DNA of 64,000 nt from Dastarcus helophoroides (lineage: Eukaryota > Arthropoda > Insecta > Coleoptera > Bothrideridae): assembly GCA_028583605.1 (NCBI GenBank), contig CM053330.1:28904598-28968597 (forward strand). The letters run 5' to 3'. A model generated the notes under the pieces. That model was not told where the DNA came from. It saw only the letters and a list, made by a program, of their open reading frames with translations, and did not search any database. The stretch's first letter is position 1. Each line of letters begins with the position of its first letter. Positions 1-9,470 of this stretch are shown piece by piece. The position numbers were made by a program, and so were the translations under genes.

Positions 1-1152
1 AGATGTAAATACAATCAGTGAGCAAGAGGTTCATCCGCACGTTGCGCAGCGTATTATTATTAAATTTCTTGCCATTAAAGGTGTAAAGCCCGCAGAAATT
101 CTTTGTAGACTAGACTAGACAGTTTGGGGATACTTGTTTGAAGAAAACTCAAGTGTATGAATGGCACAAAAAAATTTCGGAAGGACGAACTCAAATTGAA
201 AATGAACCCGGTCGTCTTCAGACTAGTGTGACTGAGGACAAGATTAACGCTGTTCAACGCCTTTTAAAAGGTGATCGCCGTGAAATTGCAGCTCAGACAG
301 GGATAAGCTTTGGGAGTGCTCAATCTGTCATTAGAGATGAACTGGGGTTTAGAAAAATTTTTGCTAGGTAGGTACCTCGTTTTTTGACTGAAGAACAGAA
401 ACAACAACGTCTGGAGATTTGTCAGCGCCATCTTGGACGTTTTCAACACTGAAGGTCGTGGGTTTTTGCAACGTATCGTTACATGTGATGAGATTTGGGT
501 CCATCATTACACCCCTGAATCTAAACAAGCAAGCATGGAGTGGTGAAGAAAGGGAGAAGGTGCGCCCGTCAAGGCAAAAACTCGCCTCTCAGCTGAAAAG
601 GTTCTTGCGACAGTGTTTTGGGATTTTAAAGGAGTTGTGCACGTCGATTTTTTACAAGAACGTCGTACGGTTAATGGTGCCAACTACTGCCAGCTATTGG
701 ATGAAGCAAAACGTGCATATCGGCGGAAGAGGTGCGAATTTTCGGTCAGAAATGTGATTTCGCTTCACGACAATGCCCTCCCCCACTCAGTTAATCTGAC
801 ACATCAAAAATTAGAGGAAATGAATTGGGCAACATTAGGACACTCTCCTTGTAGTTCCGACTTATCAATATGAGATTATCATATATTTGGGCCACTGAAA
901 GAAGCTCTAGGAGGTGAGCGATTCCATGAGGATGCTGCTGTTGAGACATTAGTGCACAATTGGCTGCAAACACGCCTCCTTCCTTCCTTCCTTTTTATGA
1001 TGATGGCAGTAAGAAACTCCCAATCCGTTGGACAAAATGCATAACAAAATCAGAAGATTATGTAGAAAAACAGTTAATAACTTTTATATGGGCATCTTGC
1101 ATCAACATTTTTTTTTAAACAAATTTTGGTTCATATTTAATTTACCCTCGTA
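1..1152 (+). pseudogene. Decayed mariner transposon with transposase pseudogene
   Basis: Conceptual translation across three frames gives a mariner transposase. The N-terminal helix-turn-helix part runs from about 20 to 450: frame 2 to about 115, then the frame of 138, with motifs KGVKPAEI, YEWHKK and GISFGSAQS. The catalytic part lies in the frame of 487 and 613. The first catalytic Asp is in VTCDEIW (487-489), the second in SLHDNA (769-771) and the third at 874-876. Exactly 34 codons separate the last two, the mariner D,D34D spacing. In-frame stops at 369 (for the Trp of KWVPR), 544 and 871 (next to the third Asp), plus at least two frameshifts, make it inactive. The right end, read on the minus strand, begins TACGAGGGT, which suits the irritans-type mariner terminus, with a TA at 1151-1152. 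The left end is outside or at the edge of the window. Confidence 0.9.
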
Positions 1153-2510
1153 TATGAAAAGTTAAAGTTTACTAGAATCTCTTAGTGAGATACGCAGCTG
1201 GAGAAATTACTCATAGGTTCGAGACGTCTGTCGAATACTTACAAGTAATTAAGGCTATTAGGGAGATAAGTAGTTACTCCTTCAAAAGTTCGAGGTATCG
1301 AATATTCTATCATGCATGGAATACCCATAATAAGTCGGTAATCGCACCCTAAGTTAGTCAATAGTAAATTAGGGTTAAACGAATAAATTCGGTTGATCTG
1401 TTTTGAATTGTCGAATCGATACACGTGTAGTAATTTATTGAATTGAAACGAGAAAAACTGACACATGAGACGAGCAGAAGGTCCTCTCAAGATCTGTTTA
1501 AAATGAGCTGAATCGTCCGCGTATATTCATTAGAAAATGAGTTCAATACAATGTTTAGTTTGATAGGTTCTTAAATGCACACGTACGTCAGCTCGGAGAA
1601 GATGCATTACATTAAGTTTTAAGTTTAAACATAAATAACCCGATTGGTTTACTTAATTAGAGAGATGTGTATTCATTTCATTTATAAAGTACGAAAGATA
1701 TTTATTTAATTTGCAAGTTTATAGTCTAATAAAACGAAGAGCTCTCTTCAACACTTCAATAAAATCACTGATTTAAATTAAATACAATTTCATTATCGTG
1801 TCCCCTACATTTCTCCTTAATATTAGACTTTTTTGTTGTAAAGGGTGAAATAGACGCTTCATTGAAATGCACAATTTGTTTACTGCGGGGTTATTTTTTT
1901 ATGTAAAAAATGCCAGTGCGGCGCTTTCTTTCGTAAAGTTCTTTTTTCCAGTTGAAAAGGCACATTTTTCAATGTTTGCTTTTTGAAGGAAATCCATTCA
2001 GGTGCAGAAGGAGACTGTGTCAACTTCACACAATGCGCTATTGTTGGCATTATTCCGAAACAATGGTTTAGATTACAATTGCATAGAGGCTATATTTGTG
2101 TCTTGACTTAACTATGTGACGCTATGAGTTTTATGGTACATTTGAAAGATGCAATCCGAGAGGAGCTTTTAATAACTAAACCACAGTAAACTCTAAACAT
2201 AACAGCAGTTGATAATTTTACATAACACTTTCTTTATAACATTTCATTTTTTTATTTGTTTGAAATAATGTTTACTTAATTTTTGCGAACATTTTCGGTA
2301 CTCTGTTATAAAAAAATATACAAATTCTTGAAAAAAAAAACGAAAACCTTGATTTTCCCAAAAAAAATTGAATTTTGACGTACAACTAATAAGATGCAAA
2401 TAAGATACGACACATGGAGTACAAAGTGCAGCCCTCTATGTATCATAATTATCAAAATTATCAAAATACAAAATTTGATCGAAACCGTTAGTTGCGACAT
2501 ACACGGAATA
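1153..2510. other. Non-coding, apparently single-copy intronic sequence
   Basis: No open frame of interest and no repeat recognised. Base composition is more balanced and less periodic than in the AT-rich arrays, so it is probably ordinary intron DNA between the mariner relic and the kinase exon. Confidence 0.5.
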
Positions 2511-2557
2511 TATTTATGCTGACTTAAATATTTCAGAAAATTTTATATAAAACTCAC

Positions 2558-2747
2558 CTTTATTATGCGATGTGATGGGGGCACACGCCGTTGTTGAACT
2601 CAGAACCGTCATTTCTTTAAAGGCTTTTCCTTCCACCTTTACCCCTTGCTTGACGAAGGAGAGAAAAAGATGTCGACAGAGCTCTTCGGGGGTGCGAACT
2701 TCCAAAAAGGTGTCAACAAATTTTCGAAATCCCTCATAATCGATGTC
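2558..2747 (-). CDS. Internal exon of type I diacylglycerol kinase (N-terminal recoverin-homology region)
   Basis: Read on the minus strand, a 190-bp exon starts after a pyrimidine-rich tract ending TTTCAG (AG at 2749-2748) and ends at AAAG|GTGAGT (donor GT at 2557-2556). It is open throughout and enters in phase 0, leaving one base over (phase 1). It encodes 63 residues beginning DIDYEGFRKFVDTFLEV and containing EELCRHLFLSF and SSTTACAPITSHNK. This matches the diacylglycerol kinase N-terminal (recoverin homology) domain, which precedes the EF hands in type I DGKs. The enzyme phosphorylates diacylglycerol to phosphatidic acid and attenuates DAG signalling. GC content is much higher than in the surroundings, as expected for coding DNA. 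No other DGK exon was found, so the flanking introns must be very large: more than 2.5 kb on the downstream side and probably about 60 kb upstream. The family assignment is from memory of the domain, not a search. Confidence 0.85.
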
Positions 2748-2789
2748 CTGAAATAAAAAATAAAAATGACACGTTGAACACATTTTACC

Positions 2790-3211
2790 AATTCTAGTTT
2801 TAACTAGTTCTTTTTCAAAATTAAAAATTTAATTTTGAAATTGTGACATTTATTTCGAATTTCTAGTTTTAATTTGATAATCCGAGAAGTTATTTATAAA
2901 TTACAACTATTTTAGAAATTTCACCTCAATCTTGAAAATAAATCGATACTTGTTTTAAATGTAGGATGTAAACTCAAAATTGCAGTAAGACGTTTCAACA
3001 TTAATAGTATCAAAATACATAAAATAAATAATCAATAAATTGCATTTAGAAATTTAAAATAATTAAATTTGAAATTTCTGCAAATTTAGGATTTAAATTT
3101 AAACACTTTTTATAATTCTGGGTTTTTTCTACAAATTTAAAATATTCTTAATCTGCAGTTTTAATTAACTTACGATTTTCATTTCGAAATTTCGGATTAT
3201 AGTCAAAATTG
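2790..3211. repeat. Degenerate AT-rich array (left part)
   Basis: Low-complexity sequence built from variants of TTTTGAAAATTTCGACTTTTT-like words. It is continuous in character with 5539-8613 and is interrupted by the inverted-repeat element inserted at a TA. No gene seen. Confidence 0.6.
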
Positions 3212-4065
3212 TACCGGGTGCTTTTTTTAGTTGTGAGGTTACCTTTATATGGAGTACCACTCTTTATAAAAACAAATTAATTTTGTTGATGAGCTAATCG
3301 GGGTTAAACTTTTTTTTTAAAATATGTTTAACTTCCTCCTCTTTGCAGTTATACCGGAAGTAGACAACTTTTTTATTTCAAATGGAAACCCTAATATTTT
3401 ATATTTTATTTGGATTTTACTTCAAAAATTAAGGTAAGTTTATTTTTATTGGTATCATTAAGAGTTTTAAAGATATTTTCATTTTTCAAAAAAAAAAAAA
3501 CAGAAAAGAGGGTTATTTCGACTCTTTTTTATTATTTGCAGTAAAAAAATGAAATTTGGGTTAAAGTAATGGAATATTATGGAGACTATAATAACATAAT
3601 CAGGTTTAACATTTATTAAACAGGGTGACGAAAATTTTATGACCTTTATTGTTTTTGTTTCGAAGAACTGTGTGTTTTTTAATCATTTTTGGATTCTTCA
3701 CATAAAAAGGAGAAAAAGTCATATGACTAATTTTTAAAAATTCTGCACCGTTACAGAGATACAATTCAAAATAAAAAAGAAAAATATATCTTTTTTTTTT
3801 CTCTAGTATTAACTTGGCAGTAGACAATAAAATTTTAAAAGAAAAAACATAAGCACAAGGCCTACAAATTTAAGACTAAATAACATTAAAAAAAAAGAGT
3901 ACAAGGCGAATAAGTTTTTGGTTAATTGTTAGAATACTTATTGAAAAATATTTATGGAGCCACGAATTAAAGTTTCGTAAAAATGATTTGTTAAACAGAC
4001 ATCTCATTTGTGGAGTAATGAAAATCAACAACAAATGTTCAATAAAATCCGTCCTTTAACTGTTA

Positions 4066-4345
4066 TACTTGAAATACAAAACTTGTCCCCTGAAATCAAG
4101 AAAGATTACAAAACACAACAAAGGTAGCTCGAACGCGTTTTGACAGCCAAGCTATCATGTTAGAGAGATACTAACACCTAATCCTACAATTAGTATCTCC
4201 CTGAAGATGATAGTTTGGCTGTCGAAACCCGTTAGAGCAACCTTTCCTGTATTTTTCAATCTTTCTTGATTTCAAGGGACAAGTTTCGTATTTCAATTTT
4301 TAAAGATAACCAAGGACCAAGCCGTTTCACAAAAAAAACTATTAT
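4066..4345. repeat. Foldback element of hammerhead family 2 (copy A), nested
   Basis: Imperfect palindrome with arms 4066-4170 and about 4197-4335. Each arm contains an outer segment (CCTTGGTTATC, ACTTGTCCC, AAGAAAGATTA words) and an inner hammerhead-like core. The centre is a second small hairpin (GAGATACTAA...TTAGTATCTC). A direct repeat ACTGTTA flanks it (4059-4065 and 4346-4352). The family recurs at 38462-38694, 45113-45356, 52019-52081 and 54783-54862. The right-arm core is intact (see 4197-4237); the left-arm core is mutated (CUAACAU in place of CUGAAGA). Confidence 0.7.
4197..4237 (+). ncRNA. Putative hammerhead ribozyme, family 2 copy A right arm
   Basis: Core CUGAAGA at 4201-4207, one extra U (4208), helix II 4209-4214 with 4218-4223 (loop UUG), GAAA at 4224-4227, short helix III closing on U4232, and a GUU cleavage site before A4234. 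Helix I pairs 4197-4200 (CUCC) with 4234-4237 (AGAG) with one mismatch next to the core. All invariant core bases are present. Activity is untested. Confidence 0.6.
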
Positions 4346-4594
4346 ACTGTTAGATTCGAACTCAGGATTTGTGAGCGTTAAATTTTATAATGAAAATCGA
4401 AATAGAAAATATTATTAAGTGATTTTTTTTTAATCATAAATAAATCCGAATTTCATTATTTGCCTAAAGTATACAGAAATATTTTGCAATGATATGTTGA
4501 TAATGATGAGATATTGAGCCACATTTGAAAAATATACAAATGTAAATTTTTACTTTATTAATACTATGGAGCTCATAACGATATAATAGACAAT

Positions 4595-4862
4595 GACTTT
4601 CTCGACTACTTATTTGAGACCCAGTTTATTGCAAACGATGGTCCGCACGCGTGGCCGCCGCGCCTCCAAGAGATAAAACACCACTGGAATTCTTCTATGG
4701 GGAACCGTTTAGGAGCAAGTTTTTGCAACGACTAATGTAAGACAAGAATGTTGCTAGGAACAATCGGATGTGCTTAAAAAGGTTACTCAATTCGAAATCT
4801 TAAAATATGCCTTTAAATGCATTGCAACAGGAGACCGTCATTGTTGTTCTTGTTGTAAATTT
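4595..4862 (+). pseudogene. Transposase C-terminal remnant (mariner-superfamily DDE)
   Basis: In one frame, from 4595: DFLDYLFETQF, then DGPHAWPPR, which matches the FLDE-F...GPI-WPPRSPDLTP region of insect DDE transposases. After a frameshift near 4690 the reading resumes with LLWGTV, then QVFATTNV, LKKVTQFEIL and CIATGDRHCC, the usual FLWG...VFAT...TGGRHFEH tail. Two in-frame stops lie in the second segment. It is clearly dead and supplies the identity of the enclosing inverted-repeat element. Confidence 0.7.
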
Positions 4863-5538
4863 GTTGTCAGTTATTTCATTTTCCTATTACTTATTATGAT
4901 TAATTCTTCAAGCTTTTATTGCCTAGTCCTGCTTAATAGAAGAGATGTTTCATTCTTTTTATTTTGAGTTTTATGTAAAATACCTCTGTAACGGTGCAAC
5001 ATTTTTTTATGTACAGAATCCAAAACTGATTAAAAAACATAGAGTTGCTATTTAAAAAAACAGAATATTTTTGAATCAAACAAAAATAATAAAGATCATA
5101 AAATTTCCGTCACCCTGTATCATGAATGTAAAGTCTAATTACGCCATTATAGTCTCCATAATATTCCGTAACTTCAAACTAAATTTCTTTTTTTTCTCAA
5201 ACAATAAAAATGATACAAAAGTGAAAATAACCCTCTTTTCTGTCATTTCCTTTTTGAAAAATTAAAATATCCTTAAAACTATCAAAGGTAGCAATAATTG
5301 TGTATACATAAGCTCACCTTATTTTTTAAAGTAAAATCCAAATAAAATAGATAAAATGGGGGTTGCTATTTGAAATAAGAAAGTTGATGTCTATTCCGGT
5401 ATAACCGGAGGAAGTTGAAAATATTTAAAAAAAATAGTTTAGCTCCGATTAGCTCCATTGACAAAATCAGTTTGCCTGTATAATAAGTGGTGCTCCATAT
5501 AAAGGTAACCCCCCAACTAAAAAAAAAAACACCCGGTA

Positions 5539-8500
5539 CATTAAATTTCAACCTTTTTAAAAATTTCGACTCTTTCTTGAAGATATGAACGTTTCAAAAT
5601 TGTTTTCTTTTCAGTTTCAATTATTTCCATCAAATTGTTGACTTATTTTAAAAACTCCAACTTTTAAAATTCAGGATTTTCTCAAAATTTCGACTTTTTG
5701 TCCAAAACATGACTTTTTAGAAATGTCGACCTTTTTAAGAATTACAATTATTGAAAATTGTGAATTTCAAATTTCCATTTTTCTGTAAAATGTCGACATT
5801 TTGTTAAATTTTGACGCCTTTTCAAAATACTGATTTTTTTGAAAACCATCATTCATAAAAATTTTGGCTTTACTGATTTTTTTCCTTGAAACGACGTTAT
5901 TCAAAATTTTGATTTTCATAAATTTCCACTTTTTTTGAAAGTTTCTAATTTTTTTCAAAATTTCGACTTTTTCTCAGTTTCGGATTTAAAAATTTGAGCC
6001 TTTTTAAAATTTTTATTTTCTCTCAAAATTTTCATTCATTTTCAAAACGACTTTCTAAAAAATTTGTCCTCTTTCTTAAAATATTGATTTCTTTTGAAAA
6101 ATTCTACCTTTTTTAAAAAATTCGCAATTTTTTCTGAAAATATTTACTCTTAAAAATTTAAGACTTTTTGAAAAATTCGATTTTTTGCTTAAATTTTTGA
6201 ATTTTATGAAAATTTTGACCTTTTTCTAAAATAAAATTTTGTATTTTTTTCTGAATATTTCGACGTATTTTCGTCAACAAATTTATATTTTCGACGTTTC
6301 GATCTTTTTTAAACAGTTTGAATTTTTTTAAAAACTTGGATTTTTACCGAAGTTTCAAAAAAAACGTAAATTTTGAACTAACAAAAATTTTCAAAAAAAC
6401 GACATTTAAAAAAATCAAAATTTTCAAAATAATCAAAATTTTTTAAAGAAGTTAAAATGTTTAAAAATCGTCAATTTCTTCAAAAAAAGAGAAGGATTTT
6501 AAATCAACATCGACCAAAAACGTCAAGATTTCAAGAAAAAATTTCAAGAAATGTCAAACTTGTCAAACTTGGTCTTTTACCAAAGCTTTGACTACATTGT
6601 TTGGCTATTTTTATTTTGAAAATTTAGACTTTTATTAAATTTCCATTTAATTTAAAAATTTCGACCCTTTTTAAAATTCACAGTTTTTCCCGAAGTTTAG
6701 ACTCTTTAAAAATTTCGACTTTTTAAAACAATTCGCCTTTTTTCTTGAAATGTTGACGTATTTTCAGTATGTAATTTTTGAAATCCTATTTTTGTTAAAA
6801 AGAATTTGACTTTTCTTTGAAAATCTTGATTCGTTTAAAAATTTTGACTCTGAAAATTTTTATTTATTTTGAAGTTCTTTAAAGACTTTTATAAAAAATT
6901 TACCTTTATTGAATAACCCCATTTGCAGGAAATTTGGATTTTTCACAATTTGGATTTTTTTAGAATTTTGATTTTTTCACAATTTTGATTTTTTAAGATT
7001 CGGCTTTTTTGAAAATTTCGAAATTATTCAAAACTTAGATTTTCGCAGTTTTAATTTTTAAAAAACATTCATTTTTTTAAAGTAAGATTTATTGAATTTC
7101 ACTTAATCTGGAAAATTTTGACACTTCTAAAATTTTTACCATTTCTTGGAAGTTTTTTCTTAAAATTCTGACGTTTTTGGTCTATGTTGATTTAAAAAAA
7201 ACTTTTCTTTTTTTGAAGAATTTGACGTTTTTATTAAACATTTTGACTTCCTTAAAAAATTTTGATTATTTTGAAAATTTGATTTTTTTTAAATGTCGTT
7301 TTTTTGAAAATTTTTGTCCGTTCAAAATTTAGGTTTTTTTTTGGAAATTAGGACTTTTTTTTCAACATTTTGTTCTTTCTTGAAGTATTGGCACTTTTTT
7401 AAGTTTCGAGTTTTTTCAAAGTTACCACTTCTTTGTCTTAAAATTTAAAAAAATTTTGTCTTTCTAAAAAAAATCAGACTTAATTTGAACATCTGGATCT
7501 TTTTTACAATTTTTGCTTCTTCTCAAAGTTCCAACTCTGGAAATTTAAGCGTTGTTTAAAATTTTGACTCTTTTTGAAAATTTTAACATTTTTGTGAAAA
7601 TTTTAACATTTTTAAAAATTCTAACTTTCTGAAATTTCGACATTTTGTCCAAATTTTCACTTTTACAACTTTTTTAAAATTTTATATATTGAAAAATTTT
7701 GATTATTTTTTAAATTGTAACTTCCTTGAAAATATCAACTTTTTAAAATGTCCTCTTTTTAAATTTTCGATGTTTTTAAAATTTCGACGGTTCAAAAATT
7801 TCGTTCTTTTTTTTAAGATTTCGTCTTTTTTTTGTCTTCTATTTACAGTGCTCAAAGGGACGGTGGAACGAATGTATTTAAAAATGATTTCGATTATTTT
7901 AAATTTCCACTGCTTCTCAAAATTTTGACTTTACTAAAAATTGTGACCTATTGAAAATTTCAATTTTTCGAAAGGTTTCACTTTTTTGAATTTCGTCCTT
8001 TTCTTAAAATTTTGATTTTTTTTGTAAAAGTCGCTTTTTCTAAATTTTTTTTTGGTGTTTTTTAAATTTGATAGTTTTGACTTTTTAAATTCTAGATCAT
8101 TTTCGATTTTTAGAATTTTTTTTCACATTTCGAATTTTTCAAAATGTTCAAAACTGTGATAATCTAAACAAAGTCGAATCTTAAAAAATAAAAATTGTGA
8201 AAAAGTCAAAATTGTGAAAAAATCCAGATTGTGAAAAAATACAGATTGTGAAAAAATCCAAATTTCATGAAAATGGAATTATCCAAAAAAGGTAAATTTT
8301 TATAAAAGTCTTCAGAGAACTTCAAAATAAATAAAAATTTTCAAAAAGTCAAAATTTTTAAACGAATCAAGATTTCCGAATTTTTTTCAAAATGTTGACT
8401 TTCAGGATGTTTAATTTTCTTGGAAGTTTCGACTTTTAAAAGTTTAAATTTTAGTCGATTTTCACCTGCAGTAATTTGAAAATTTTAATATTTTTTAAAA

Positions 8501-8613
8501 TAGTTATTTTTTCTTTAAATTTTTTTCAAATTTTTTTAAAATTTAGATTTATTTAGTTGTCATTTAATCTGAAACTATCTAACTTCTTTAACATTTCTTT
8601 TTTTTTTCTTGAA
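5539..8613. repeat. Degenerate AT-rich TTTCGACTTTT-type array
   Basis: About 3 kb of strongly AT-rich, quasi-periodic sequence made of variants of TTTTGAAAATTTCGACTTT, mostly with CGACTTT on the plus strand. Short stretches are inverted and read AAAGTCGAAA. Two pairs of longer inverted duplications are visible (6350-6560 with 7160-7340; 6800-7010 with 8160-8390). All open frames here are low-complexity and I call none of them genes. Confidence 0.8.
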
Positions 8614-8625
8614 GTTCTTGACTTT

Positions 8626-9200
8626 GATAACGAAGGCTTCCACGGCCAGAGTCAGTACAGGATATACTTCTTCCGGGATTGGACCGTGTCAAAGAACTAC
8701 TAAAAGTGTTCGACGTTTCGCCCACCATCGTAGGGGGCTTCTTCAGGAACAAAGAAAGAAAAATAGATGAAATGAGGGACTATGCAAAAAAGAAAAATAA
8801 AAATAAAAGGCCAATTTCAAAGCATCAGAGCACGGTAACTCAGTATGTCCACCATACCAGAGGCGAAACTCTTCTGAATTGAAAATTGGTACGAAGGATA
8901 AGAAGAGTTTCGCCTCTGGTATGGTGGACATACTGAGTTACCGTGCTCTTCTGCCTAAACTTTCTTTTGTACCAAGTTTAAATTCAGAAGAGTTTCGCCT
9001 CTGGTATGGTGGACATACTAAGTTACCGTGCTCTTCTGTCTAGACTTTCTTATCCTTCGTACCAATTTTCAATTCAGAAGAGTTTCGCCTTTGGTATGGT
9101 GGACATACTGAGTTACCGTGCTCTGATGCTTTGAAATTGGTCTTTTATTTTTATTTTTCTTTTTTGCATAGTCCCTCATTTCATCTATTTTTCTTTCTTT
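8626..9200. repeat. Foldback element of hammerhead family 1 (copy a) with internal tandem copies
   Basis: The left arm starts GATAACGAAGGCTTCC and holds the hammerhead motif (minus strand). It continues as GAACAAAGAAAG... to an inner segment containing GAGCACGGTAACTCAG. That inner segment then appears inverted and repeated three times (about 8902, 8987 and 9077, period about 85-90 bp). The right arm ends just after TTTCTTTCTTTG, so it lacks the ribozyme and outer end. A 12-bp direct repeat GTTCTTGACTTT flanks the unit (8614-8625 and 9201-9212), although its last part resembles the local array. The same arm occurs at 33323-33668 and 56502-56590. Confidence 0.75.
8707..8751 (-). ncRNA. Putative hammerhead ribozyme, family 1 copy a
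   Basis: On the minus strand: helix I 5' strand UGUUC (8751-8747); core CUGAAGA (8746-8740); one extra A (8739); helix II GCCC (8738-8735) with GGGC (8723-8720); GAAA (8719-8716); then CGUC. A15.1-U16.1 and C-G form a minimal or intermolecular helix III, since ACGU is self-complementary. Predicted cleavage is after C8712. Helix I closes with GAACA (8711-8707), five Watson-Crick pairs with UGUUC. Every conserved core position is present. Confidence 0.75.
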
Positions 9201-9289
9201 GTTCTTGACTTTTATTATTTTCATAATTTTTGAATTTCTGGTTTTGTAAACGAGTTTTTTTGAAAATTTAGATCTTTCATAGCTATTAA

Positions 9290-9404
9290 TGTAACGAGAT
9301 TATTATGGGATTTATAATAATCGAGGACGTTGCCAGGCGACGAGGCGTTAGCTGAGTCGTCTGGCCACGTCCGAGATTGTTTAAATCACTAATAATCCAG
9401 TTGC
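9290..9404. repeat. Palindromic hairpin element with GAGGCGTTAGC apex
   Basis: Two inverted arms of about 50 bp (9290-9342 against 9355-9404), for example GGACGTTGCCAGGCGAC against the inverse of GTCGTCTGGCCACGTCC, around an apex CGAGGCGTTAGCTGAG. It is much GC-richer than its surroundings. A second element with the same apex but different arms is at 20027-20127. Class unknown; a small MITE is possible. Confidence 0.6.
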
Positions 9405-9470
9405 ATTTAAAGCTTTATTGTATCATTGACAACGAGGACATAAAAAAATCAAGAAACTTTTAAAATTAAA

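Larger units (their letters stand above)
3214..5536 (+). mobile_element. Tc1/mariner-superfamily element with very long terminal inverted repeats
   Basis: The ends are inverted copies starting CCGGGTG, bordered by TA at 3212-3213 and 5537-5538. The similarity continues inward for about 600 bp (3214-3830 against 4960-5536, with indels). For example the stretch with ACCTTTATATGGAG occurs near 3240 and inverted near 5500, and GGAATATTATGGAGACTATA near 3570 and inverted near 5155. The interior holds a transposase relic (4595-4862) and a nested foldback element (4066-4345). A TA target duplication fits the superfamily. Boundaries were read by eye. Confidence 0.75.

Noticed and set aside
8902..9125. 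Regularly spaced repeats that might suggest a CRISPR array
   Set aside because: Only three copies plus an inverted one, inside a eukaryotic foldback element; no spacers of uniform size and no cas genes.
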